The position numbers and the translations under genes are program-made. From the NCBI GenBank assembly GCA_008360955.1, contig LUCM01005710.1, positions 84,926 to 148,925 of the forward strand: a stretch of DNA of 64,000 nt. The letters run 5' to 3'. The notes beneath the pieces were generated by a model. That model ran no database searches. It was given only the letters and a program-made list of their open reading frames with translations, and was not told where the DNA came from. Shown in pieces: positions 52,719-64,000 of the stretch (the first letter of the stretch is position 1; each line of letters opens with the position of its first letter). The stretch is from Fasciolopsis buskii (taxonomy: Eukaryota; Platyhelminthes; Trematoda; Plagiorchiida; Fasciolidae).

Positions 52719-55700
52719 GTAGGTCCTAAACTATTTACTGAGCTTCACTGCATGATGTCCTACCTATTTGTTGGTGACGTGCGCGACTTTGGCTGCTTCA
52801 TTTCATTTTTCCAGGGTATGCTGTCTGATTCACAAACTTATTAGCTTTTCATCTAAGATCCAATGTAATCAGCTTGACCAGAGGGTCAACGGACTGTAAT
52901 CCGACGTCGAACATGGATACTCACAATTCTCCCGACTGCAATTAGCCAATGTAAGGATTTCTCTTCGAGTTGAAAGACTATTTCGCAACTGGCAGATTTT
53001 GCATCTTTGTATAGATTTTGATAGTGCTGTGACTGGAGCTCATTACATAGCATAATCGAATTTGGCGCAAGTTGATGCTAATTAAGGTTCTTGCGCTGGT
53101 GATTGGGCTACAGTCTACCAAATTTCAAATGCCTTGTCTATAAACAAATCAGTTCGAATGACTTCTTAAACGAGTCCCGTCCTGTGCTATGGAACGGTTT
53201 TGATTTCTCTGATAACAAAGACTTCAACTAGGTCGTACTTTTTAGCGGCAAATTGAAATATACGCTGCCCCATTAGGCGGTTGAAGACTAACCAGTCCAC
53301 AGGAATCCAAAAAAGCTTTTTATTCTCTTCTTATCCCGTTGTTACGGGGATGACAGGATAGATTCCTGTTAAGAACTTGCAGTCATCGCAGCGAAATTAC
53401 TGGGTATCAATATCATTAAGCTATACGTGTATAATTCTAAGGCTCGGACGGATCACTAGACGGACAAAAAAAATACAAATAGAAATGCGCTTGCTTCAGC
53501 TTTGTCAAGAAGAAGTAAAATTTGAAGCGCAGTACATAACAATTAGAACAAAATTGGGTCATAGCGTTCGATAAGGCCAAATTGTGAAAAATACCGGTTA
53601 TTAAGCCCCTTTCGGCCATTTGTTAATTAACCTGGAGGTAGTTAGGCTGTATATTTAATAGGGGACTGTAGTAAAAGTTCATTGAAAGGCTTAAACAGAT
53701 TAATACAGATCTCAGAAAAAGGGACGGAAATAAGCAAAAAATAAGCATAAAGGTTAGAGATCTGAAAATGCAAATGTATTAGCTTTAACACTGTATAGCC
53801 GTGGAAGCATTAGTGACCCTTTCTTCCATTATAACCTTTTTATTATCTATATGGCAACCAGTAGCAATCTTAGAAAGTGCACTGCGGTCAACATTAGACT
53901 GTCAGACAGGCGACTGACCCACTGCAAGATCCATTGCTGTACAGTCTGGATTTCAGAATCTTGATCACTGTAGTATCCGACATGCTGACAAGCGATTCTC
54001 ATAATTCTTGCCCAAATCTGTTGAAGTTTTTGTTTTCGTTGGGGTTGTCTTCAACAGCGGACTAAGATGACGTATGAAGACAATAATAATAACAAACTTA
54101 TTTTCACTTATTACATGATGAAAGCAATGTCTTACGAAGGAGGCCTTAGCCATTGAAAAGCTGTTTATTTGGAAAGTGATCTCGGACGGGAGGCACTGAA
54201 TCCACGACATCTTCGAACTGCTTGTGTGATCACAACCATGCTTTTGAACTGGGTAAAAATAAGCATTGAAGAATAATATCGCAGGCAATTTGAATTGCTA
54301 CCCAGTACTTGGTGTAGATGCCGATGTAATTACCACGGGAAGTTTGTGAATCACAACGAGAAACCGTTACTTACTGTGGTGACTAACAGTCACATGCATG
54401 CTTTATTTAATAGATTAGAATTAATTCTATAGACCGTTGAATCTTGATGACCGAAAGGCGACAGCATAAATGCTCTAATTCCAATGACTGCCCATGATTG
54501 ATATTCTCGACCATAAATATGGCTAAAAATATGAAAGTGAAGAAAAAGAAAATGAAGTCAAAACAACTGGAAAACTAAAGATTCCCAGTTTCAAATCACT
54601 CATTTTGGCACTGGGTAGCATGAGGCGTGACGCGTCAGATCCACACAGACGTTAAACAATCCGAGTGATACATCGATCCACTTTTCACTCATTCTTTTTA
54701 TATCTCTGAAGTCATATGCTGGTGACAACTCAGATTTTTGACGGTAATGAAGCTATCCGTGTTTACATAACACAGCCTGGTAGATTTTTCTATCTACAAA
54801 TACATTCCATTTTTTGGCCATCTGTACAATTGCTATTCGATTAACTTTAGTCAGCTACTGATCACCCAGTTTTATCGTCTTACGTAACCACGGTTTTCGT
54901 TTGCCTCTGTGAGCAATGCACGTATATCAGCATTGATTTTATGTCCCAAATGCACGCTGATTCTACGCTGTCTGGTAAATATGAACCAAACATTTTTGTA
55001 TCCCAATTTTCGCAATAAAAGACAGCCATACCAGTAGACTGGCCTTGTGATTCTCGCCTGAATAAACCCAACCAACGGAAATTCTTATTTTTCCCAATTT
55101 ATAATTGAACGTTTATTCACATCAGTGTTTTTGACACAGAATTAGAGTAAAGCTCATCGTCTTAGTTCCGCTAAAGTGGACAGAGTGAATTCATTTTTAA
55201 ACAGGAGTAGAGTAGAAAAAGGGATACAGTACTCCTAACAAGGTCAAGCTCAAGGAAAATACGTTGAACAGCTAGACGTCGATCGAACAAAGATAAAGTA
55301 TGATGGGGTCCTACAGTCAGATAAACGCCCGAGATTCAAAGCTTGCGGCACAAGACGTGCGAAACGACCAAACATAGAAGCCGGAGTCAAACTATTGTGA
55401 TAGAACACGTCGAAGAATTGTCGAATCAGTTCAGCAGATGTTGCAGAAAATGAGGAGGAATGTAGTTGCGAACTTCCAACATCTTTCCTAACTCGTCATC
55501 CGTGCTACCGTTTTTCAGTAACATAGAATGTCTCCGTAAATGACGACAATCAGAATACCAGCTGCGTTCTCTAGTTTAACTTATTACAATATTTCTTTTA
55601 CTAATACGGAAAGACGGAAGGTTTCGGGGAATTTCATTTTGAAGACAATGAAAGATCAATATCAGAACTGTGACACAGTGGTCGAAAGAAAAAAATGGAT

Positions 55701-56664
55701 TAAAATAATGGTGTGCAAGAGTGAGAATTTCCATACGCGGATATGAAACGAGGAAACAGGGATAAATAAAGACAGCGTAAAGTGTAATTTGGAGTGTCTA
55801 ATGCGATTCCTCAATGGGTAAGCGTTAGTCAGTTCAGTCTGGTTCTTTCGGTAGGACAGTTCTGCTGCGGAATTTTGAGCACTTCTTCCAGTATGCGAGC
55901 TACGATGGAACAGAACGAAAAGGAAGGAGATGGAGAGAAAACTGACAAGCGAAACAGGTGGAGCAGTGGTCGATCTGACGTAAACAAACTGAAACTTTGA
56001 AGTGGTACTCGACTTGGTTCGGTTATTTGACTTCCTTTTTTCTGTTGCCGAATCCGCCCTCAAGTAGTAATACAAAGAAAGAAAATCAATAAAACATTAA
56101 AAACCTCCCAAAAAATCGAAATATCTTTAACGGGTTTTGTGAAGAGATATGACCCGCTGCCGATTGCAGAACACATAGATGAAGACAAGTCGGCGTTGCG
56201 TCTTAGGGCTAAATAGAATGTAAAAGACGCTGTTTATCCACTCTTGGTTTTCAACCTCAGCTGCAATTAGGGTTGTTCTCACAAAATTGCAAAAAGCCGA
56301 TTTAGGGAATCTTATTGCACTGCCTTTCGCAGGTTAATAAGACGACATATTTACTGGCAACATTCTTTCAATGTTACAAAAAGTGAATTTTCATCCATCT
56401 GTGACAAACTTGGGTCGTAACAAACGACTGTTTAACCCAGTTGCTCATTGAATCACTATATGTGGCCTCCAAGTCGTTCACAATCTCGCGACATATTATC
56501 CGTCTCGGAAGAAATTTTCTCACAAACGATGGACTCCATCCAACTTGAAGAAGGTATTTTTCTTGTTTTATGTAATTTTACATGTCAACAGAATGGCGTG
56601 GCAATCTGGTGATGCCAAATTCTAACATTTCAAGTAATGTTGATCGCATCAGTTTCTGGCCCCG

Positions 56665-56790
56665 GGGCCTAAGGTACACTTCCAGGATGTCTAGCCCCAT
56701 CCGAAGGGTGAATAAACAGAGAAGTCGGTCGATGACTATCGGCAGTTTACGAGATTTTCAAATCGCCTTACTGCCTTGTAGTTTAGATTC
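56665..56790 (+). repeat. Dispersed repeat, copy B
   Basis: It aligns with 2268-2400 (shared GATGTC, TCCGAAGGGTG, then AAC, AGTC, GTC and TTCA blocks in order). The palindrome GGCCCCGGGGCC (56658-56669) lies at its left edge. The short frame 56582-56818 runs through it without a recognisable domain. Confidence 0.4.
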
Positions 56791-58295
56791 TTTGGCCATA
56801 TGTCAACCCTATGCCTAGATGCAACGACCGGGTATTATCAAGCTTGATTTTTGATTAGTGATCCATGACTCGGAGCACAAACCTGTACTGATCTATACAT
56901 AGAGCTTAGTTATTTTTCATATTTATACCTAATTGCATTCCTTCGTAATCATAGTTCCGATAGCACAGGACCTAAAGGAAATCTCATAATAATTTTTTGT
57001 GCACATATATCTGTATTTGAACGTTCTCTTTATTAATGAAAAATCAGGGGTATTTGGTTGATTTTCAAAGACAGAGGTGCAAAATATCCGCCTTCTTTGA
57101 ATTTTTAGCCCACGGAAAATAAATGTCAGTGAATACATGCACATTGCGTTTTTATTTGCTGTGGTGCACCTCGTGAAGAAAGAAATGCTGAACAGTGCAA
57201 ACATTAATAAAACTAATTTTACCCGGGGTACCAAAGATGAAGATGGTTTGTCCTTTTACGATTAGTGGGGAATTTGAGAAAAATTTGAGCTTCCTAGCAA
57301 GATGTTCCAAATTGCTGTTCAGAATGGCTTGTAATGAATTGTCCGACGGAGTGTTCATTCAGCACCTACGGCCGAAACGAAAAACAAACAACAGTTTTAG
57401 TTCATCTAGCGTGTAATTCTGTGCAGTGTACCAATTCATTCGAAGCAAAATGCAATTTGTGAAGCCAAGTCAAACCACTTCACGCATCATTAGTTCACCG
57501 GAATCATAACGGTGGAGAATCAGATAAGCTGTTGAGAGGTTTAAAAACAAACAAATTCGTGTTTAAAAATCTGTTTGTAGCTTTCGTAGCTTTTTCGTTC
57601 TTTCCATTTGTAGATTTTGTTAGTTGAACCGTTGCCATGATTGGTAACGTGAAATAAATTATCCAGTCTTGGGACGATAGGTCTAACGACGCATTCAACA
57701 AGCGTCTAATCTGCGTCCATATGTATGAAGATATTCACAACAAAGGAGACGGTACTAATTCCGAAGTAATACAATAAAGCAATCACCTAATTCGTGATCA
57801 GAAATGTCACAATTAAATTATGGTTGTTGAGTAATATTTTCATTGATTCCAGTTGCTATCGTTACCTACAAAATTGTTTTTCCACGTACGCACTTAGTAA
57901 CTGCCCAGAAGATGTTCTAACTGTTTGCCTATTGGCGTCTACCAATGATTACCTAGATGATCGTCATATGAACATGTAGTAAATAGGCAATTTAAACTTG
58001 ACTTCAACAAAAGTCAATAAATTTCATCAACCGTAATTTAGGGGCAGTATTCTGGTGCCTCTGACTGCAAGACCAGTGAGGTTATCGACGTAAATCACTC
58101 GCGATCTAGTGTACGGTATGCTCACAAATTATCGTAAAGGTAATTATTTACTCGAATGCTCTTGGACTGTTGCTTTTCGTTGATTTATACTGCAGTAATT
58201 ACTGCATTTTTCCGCAGTTACCTGCAACGTCCTGGTTGTCATTTGGCGATTGAGTGGTACCGACGAATGTCATATTGGCCGTCAGTTTTTCCGAA

Positions 58296-58577
58296 CTCCT
58301 TTACACTGTGCGCGCCATTTGACTGTCTGCGCTACAATTCTGTGTCATCCTTATTTCGTTGCATTCTCGTCGGATATTTGGTTCGATTATGATCTCCAGT
58401 CGCCGCCACAATCGCCCGGAATTATTAGTGTTTTAAAACCGTATTGTTTGTCATCATAGACTGAGATTACGCTCTGCTGCACCTCAAAGATCTCGTCCAT
58501 CTAAAAGAGGTACTCCTGCTGGTCGGCAGGTTGTTCTTAAATGCGCCCTCCCGGCCAAGATGTCCATTCCGACTTCG
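58296..58577 (+). mobile_element. Non-LTR retrotransposon fragment, copy 2 (5' part only)
   Basis: This stretch aligns with about 2862-3135 of copy 1 with scattered substitutions. Shared blocks are ATTTGGTTCGATTATG, AAACCGTATTGTTT, CTGC..CACCTCAAAGATCT, CCATCTAAAAGAGG and CGGCCAAGATG. In copy 1 the matching frame reads PQRSYPSKRGTRDGRQ, and here PQRSRPSKRGTPAGRQ. This basic stretch just before the endonuclease is common in this element class. Similarity ends near 58577, before the endonuclease; what follows (58578 on) is unrelated. Confidence 0.75.
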
Positions 58578-61500
58578 TTTATTTTATTGATTGAGATGGG
58601 ACATTATTTTCTATATGCAAAACTTTATACAATACAATACAATTTGGCCATCTAATTCCAGGACATGCCACTATTATCGTGAGCCTAGTGTATTCATTTC
58701 ATCGTTCTCGTCTTTTTATTATTCGGAAGATTTGATTTTCTTTATCGATCTTTTTTTATTGTTCTCCCCGGTATCTGCATTCTCAGTCCATTTTAGATCT
58801 TCATTGTGCGTTCTTCATGCTCTTCAATTTTTGATGAAGTAATTACTGGTCTAAGCATTCCTATGAAGGAAAATAACCGACGATTAAGCAAAGAATTAAC
58901 TGAAAACGTATCTATCTACTGACTGTAATCAATCATTTCCACCCGGTACCCTTAAAGCAAACATCTGCGGCACTGTTTGATCATAAAATAACAGAAACAG
59001 AGAAGCAGAAATGGCTTGCCGTTCCCGGCACACTTCTTTTGGTATAATTCAACCTGAAGTCACCACTGACGATACTTGGAGGACATTAAAAAGTGTCTAT
59101 TGTCGAGATGAAGTTGAAATATGAGTGTGTAACTAAGGGAGGTACACTTAGGCAAAGGACTGCAGAACACCCACTTCAAACAAGATGGTGACCTCCGCCT
59201 CGTGGAACTAGAAAGAAAATAGCTGAGCATCGCATTTTTCGATCGACAGCACCAAATCCATCTGCTTCACGAATTCGACTGGCCCGAAACAGAAAAGTCG
59301 TCACACCTCTCCTTCGCGAGTTCGATTAGAAGGATTTTTATTAACTTCGTCATTGCCTAAGCAGTTGGGCTGTAATCAGTCCGCCATTGGACGAGCTACC
59401 TTTAGCATTGACGATTAAAGGGACTGGCTGATTAGCATTTGTGGAAAAAATTTCACCGATTTCTAGCAAAACAGTTTAGATGAATTTACCGTCAGTTGAA
59501 AATAAGCTGTCGTCATTGCCCCCGAACATCGCAATTATTTATTTGGTGCAGTTCTTAATTACAACACGAGGTATATTTAGGGCTCACCAAACCTAGTTTG
59601 AAAGTCCCTTTATCTTTATGGAGGCATCGCAAATAAAAACCGATTTAGGCCAAATGCAAAAACCTGTAGACAATTCTGCCTCCCAATCCTAATTGGGTGA
59701 CAGCTCTCATCGTGGTCAGCTGACCGGTGATAATCGAAACAAAAAGGATGACAAAAATCTGCATGTCCACTTGTCAGCACCCAGATAATGAAATATGTCT
59801 ACATAAAATTCCTCTATTTCTTTTATCAGAAGCAAGCAGCTCAATTTTATCACCAAACCTCCGCACATGTTGCCCCAGAACAAGTCAACACGTGCTCGCA
59901 GTGCATGGACAGTTTCGCATCTACCACCATATCCAGACTAATGCCATTCGGTTGGTTGGCTAATTTCATCTGCTCCCGCATTGCCTCAAATCTGATTATA
60001 GGCATTATAGTTTTTATCCGGAGCATCAGTCAAAACTGATATTTTCGACGACATCAAATAGTTTCGCAGTTGTGATATATTGTTAACCTTCGAAAGCTTC
60101 GGATTAAGTAACGACGATTGTCAACACGGGAACAATGACTGTACAGGATAACCTTCGCAAACATGGGTTCTGGTTGATCCTAAAATAGGCTTTGAGTACA
60201 AAGTTAGGGAAAAAGCAATGTGAATAGGTAATTCTGAGAACGACTTCCCTTTAGGTCAGCTTCTCCATCAATGGAGATAACTTAAAAATGGACCGTTTGA
60301 TTAAAATTAAAACTTTCATGCGAAGGTGACATCGAATCATTCTTTGAAAAAGTTATCTGCCTGAAGTAGCCGAACTAGCTGCCAACTCTTCTCTCGTAAC
60401 CGTCTCTGACTGGACTAGATTTAATAACCAGCTAACGAAACAGTAAGTCACTCAAAAACAACGTTCTTAGGACCTAAGAATTCTATCCTCGATAGGCTAG
60501 TGAGGATGATAGTCAAATCAAACTTGTTCAATACAGATTCAAGGCGGACTGAAGATACGGTGGATATTCTCGACGGGTAAGAAAAAATTCCTATATAGCG
60601 CATTTCCAGCAATGGCCATTGGGAGGTTGCCACCGTTTGATGAAACACATTTTGCTACTAAACTAAGTAAATTTTGACGATTCAGTAGTTGTACACTTCG
60701 TATAATGGGTACTAAAAAAGAGTTGATCGTATTTCCTTCCTTTATTCGGCAGCAGACGATACGTTACTGACCCACGTTACATGAATTTTACAAAATTGGC
60801 TTTGAGATTCGGCTGGTAGTCGATACAAATGTCCTGCTGAATGGACATACGGAGAAAAGTTAATTTAACTTTATAAAAAGTCTGGCTAGACTTTTCTGGT
60901 CATCTTGCTTTTACTGTGCATCGATTTCACATAGGCAGACGTATCTAATATCCGCCACAAATCTACAAGATATAATCGATCGATCTGTCAATGAGGTGTC
61001 ATATCTGAACTACGTTCATATTTGAAGAACGAATTTCAAAGGAACCACAAAAATTTAGCTACAGCTAATTACGCATGGCCCAGATGTGAACTGCAATCAG
61101 GTTAAAAGTGGATAGAAAAACTTCTACGTAAGAATTCTTTTGGTAGGAGTTCGATTAATCTCTAACTCGCATATCATGTGTGTAGTTTTAGGGAATCTGT
61201 TTATTGGATCCATTAATCCCTGGTTATCTCGCCGAATGTCAACTGAGATGGAAAGAGTTAAGCAGTGCATGAGATTGTGTAATCATTACGAAGGACCAAG
61301 CACTGTGACCTCCAGCCTAACTATAAGTGCAAAAGACTCGAAGCAAAGGATTTCACGTGTCTCTTTCGGCAATTTTTCGGCGGTCATAGCAACTTTTGTA
61401 TAGAAGCCTACCGTGCACTATTCAGTCATCCACGTGACAATGGAATAAGTAAATGAGCAAAAGTTTTCATTTCCGGTAGACTAGTTTGTTGCCACAATCA

Positions 61501-62041
61501 AACTGTTCAGCGCATTTGTCGAATTACTACGAAATTAAATGACCAAGATAACGTTACTGTTACCGGGGCTACCGTTATTTCGTTAGCATGGAAGAGGACA
61601 TGTCAACAACTTAATAGTTTCAGTCAGTATGGAAAGGAAGCACATGGGGTCCAAGTTAAACTGTATGATATTCTGGGAAAAGCAAGTCATTCTAATCGAT
61701 TTGTTTATAGACGAGGTAGTCGAGCTGTGATAGGTTACAGCCCAAACACCAAAACGAGAATATTATTTAGCATCAAGGTGCTCATAACTCCGGGGGTGCT
61801 TCAGTCACCGTACCATTAAAATCAAAAAGGGCATGTTTAATCATCCACTTGTTTCCTGCTATTAAGCATATGTGAATAAAAAAATGTTATCAAATAAATC
61901 GTGAAAATGATCTTTTTAGGTTCATTGTAAACAATAGTCAACAGCCTCTCAACTATATTGATTCTAAACGCGCTAATCATGTTAACTGAACTTTGATGTG
62001 AAACGGAACACGCCGGTTTAGCAGAATATAAACGTTTGATC
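58578..62041. other. No supported feature
   Basis: Short frames up to 87 codons (61140-61403) without recognised domains. A slightly GC-richer stretch at 59150-59420 has no frame of note. Confidence 0.5.
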
Positions 62042-62113
62042 AATCGAGTGGCAGACTGGTTAGAAAACAAATGTCTTGTCGGATAGTGGTTCCAACATTC
62101 GAGACCTGCAGTG
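62042..62113 (+). mobile_element. tRNA-like (SINE head or tRNA pseudogene)
   Basis: TGGCAGACTGG at 62049-62059, followed by TTAGA, matches the A box and D-loop of tRNA genes. CATTCGAGACC at 62096-62106 matches the B box except for its first two bases. The spacing of 47 bases is that of a normal tRNA. The bases expected to form the acceptor stem (AATCGAG and AGTGAGT) do not pair, so a functional tRNA is unlikely. It is not the same family as the element at 15391-15495, judging by sequence and spacing. Confidence 0.45.
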
Positions 62114-64000
62114 AGTTGAACCATCAGTTTCTGTTCCCGTCGTTGCACCTGGATAAAAGACTTCGAAATCCAACAACGTACAAATCAGATGAGCTTAGTT
62201 TATAAGCATTCTTTGGATTAGAGAGCTGAATGTTGGGAAAAAAGTAATTTCCGCCTCATCTTTCTAAATTTGTGCAAACCAAGTTTGAATGCTGAGTATT
62301 CTCTTCGTATTCAGTAATATTCTTAAAATATTACTTTCATTGCCCCTGGACAGTGTAAAAATGAGACGACATTCCAATACTCGGTTGCAAGTGTAATTAA
62401 CTCAGTCAGTTGATTTTTTTATACTTGCGAATTCTGCCCGGATGGTCAGAGTTATGCAATAAAGACTTGCATTTTTGTGAGAAACACGCAGTTTTGCTTT
62501 TCTTGGGTTAGGTCTCCTTCTGATCCGATGAATGCTCATTTGTTTGTAGTGATCACGGCCTAAATATATATGATACTAATTATGCGTTTGTTTTAGATAC
62601 CGAAAACAGCTGTTCTTTTAATTGCTGCCGGGTGAAACGAAAATTCAGTTTTTAAACTTGTTGAGTACTCGATCAGTCCTTGCGTGGTTTCATTTAGCGC
62701 GGATACCTCAATTGGCCTGCCTATCCTCCAAAACACGTTGATTACTTTCTGAATGGCCATAGTGTATTTTAACATATTTCACAGATAAAAGTGTATTTGA
62801 ATGAAACTAGCGATTACAGTCTAGGTACAGACAAAGTAACAAGGTTTAGCGTAAACCGGTCAAGTAGTGCTCCAGGGAAGATGAAATGTTTCGGCAAATA
62901 TGTTCCTGAGATTTTTGAAATAACCTCTGGGGACGGTTTTATTGAAAGGTGAAGAAATTATCCGCAAGAGAGGACTGACCGACTGATGAACTATTCGTTG
63001 TTATCAATACGGTGGACATCTGCCGCAATCAAGTCACGAATGCCACAGAACAGGTAAGTCGAACCACTTTACTTCTTCCACTGATGTTGTCCAGCCATCT
63101 GCAACTTTTTTTTCTCCTTATGAAACACACATCTGCAGTGGCAAAAGGCACCGGAAAAACTTGCCTGGAATTCAACGTATTATTAGTGTTCTTCAAAGAA
63201 CAACGACGTTTCAGTCATCACCAATTCCGTTACATTGGAACCTCTTAAGGCCAGAGAGCATGTTGATCATCAACGCGATGTTTCCGAGAGGAGTTTCTTT
63301 CAAGAGAAAATACTGCTGAATTATTTGTCATCGCAACAAATACGGTCTGATTGCATTTCATGATCAAGTTCCGTCAAAACTCAAACAGCATACATATGAA
63401 TGCCGTATTTGGATTTAACCAGAGCATTATTCTGAATCAGACAAAAATGGCCTTTTTCCTTCTTAATGTCACTTTATGCGATTCGTCCTTGGTCATCTAA
63501 ATGAGAAGCAAGTAAATCAACAAATGTTTTTATCTAATAATCTGGACATGGATGAAGTTTAATTTGTTAAACTATAATTAAAAGATACCGATAGTCTAGA
63601 AATTGTGTATCAATAAAATCTCGTGAAGCCCCTGAACAATAATGAAACCTCGGTTCCGACTATCACTAATCCTTATTCTGCCTTATTCAGAGTGAAACAA
63701 AAGGAAGCGGATCAAACTTCCCGTCGCCTTTCTCATATTGTGCATGACTAATTTAAGCATGCATTTGTCTTCCGAGGCCTTCATAAAGAAACTTAAGTTA
63801 TTTACAACCATCAAATTTATTTCTTGCTTTTATCGGTTAATATACCTGTATTCAACCACCGTATTTTGAATGCTCTATTTTCATGTTACACCAAAGATTA
63901 TTGGAGAAAACTGTGGGTTTTTCTATGTGCTTCTGTGATTGGTCCGCTTAACGTGTGACCTTGAAGAACGAACGGCTGCTTGCGCATGAGCACCAATGGG
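62114..64000. other. No supported gene
   Basis: A strong donor-like site (CAGAACAG then GTAAGTCG, near 63053) follows a 23-codon ATG frame from 62986, which could be a first coding exon with a basic N-terminus, but nothing else supports it. Otherwise only short frames. Confidence 0.4.

Larger units (their letters stand above)
48166..58295. other. About 10 kb without a supported gene
   Basis: Many short frames, none with a recognised domain; the longest (55662-56075, minus, 137 codons) is within chance expectation and is rich in S and R. A GA microsatellite and one dispersed repeat are listed separately. No further PLE or non-LTR coding motif was found. Confidence 0.45.

Noticed and set aside
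62986..63053. Short first exon with a basic N-terminus ending in a strong donor
   Set aside because: Only 23 codons and no second exon; the donor alone is not enough.

Overview
The window looks like intergenic or intronic DNA from a large, AT-rich animal genome. I see no bacterial, phage, CRISPR or operon structure, no convincing RNA gene and no complete protein-coding gene. What can be read is mostly decayed retrotransposon sequence: a CR1/jockey-like non-LTR element, Penelope-like elements (PLEs) and tRNA-derived SINE-like pieces. This mix, with short unclustered reading frames, would suit a flatworm such as a trematode, but that assignment is an inference and not proved by the sequence.

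Layout. 1-2830: one unusually long open frame on the minus strand (698-1378), then a GC-richer block of diverged repeats. 2862-5558: a nearly full-length but dead non-LTR element with endonuclease and reverse transcriptase. 5559-19210: almost featureless apart from a GC-rich hairpin (7073-7096), a tRNA-like element (15391-15495) and a degenerate ACT/ATT triplet tract (16295-16503). 19215-19433: an inverted pair of PLE tails. 21050-22760: a PLE on the minus strand with reverse transcriptase and GIY-YIG endonuclease. 22761-39530: mostly blank, with three possible host coding pieces (23015-23109, 29982-30275, 36437-36666) and an AT microsatellite. 39531-39740: an old PLE endonuclease relic. 47140-48165: a second, very similar PLE piece on the plus strand. 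58296-58577: a second copy of the 5' part of the non-LTR element. 62042-62113: a second tRNA-like piece.

How the parts relate. The two PLE copies at 21 kb and 47 kb lie in opposite orientation about 25 kb apart and share two in-frame stops, so they descend from one already defective source or from a duplication. The non-LTR copy at 58 kb keeps the 5' region and lacks the 3' region, the reverse of the usual truncation. The best host-gene signal is a 230-base candidate exon at 36437-36666 with matching splice sites; its product is not recognised. I did not find a clearly new biological system. The foldback of PLE tails at 19.2-19.4 kb is the most unusual structure.
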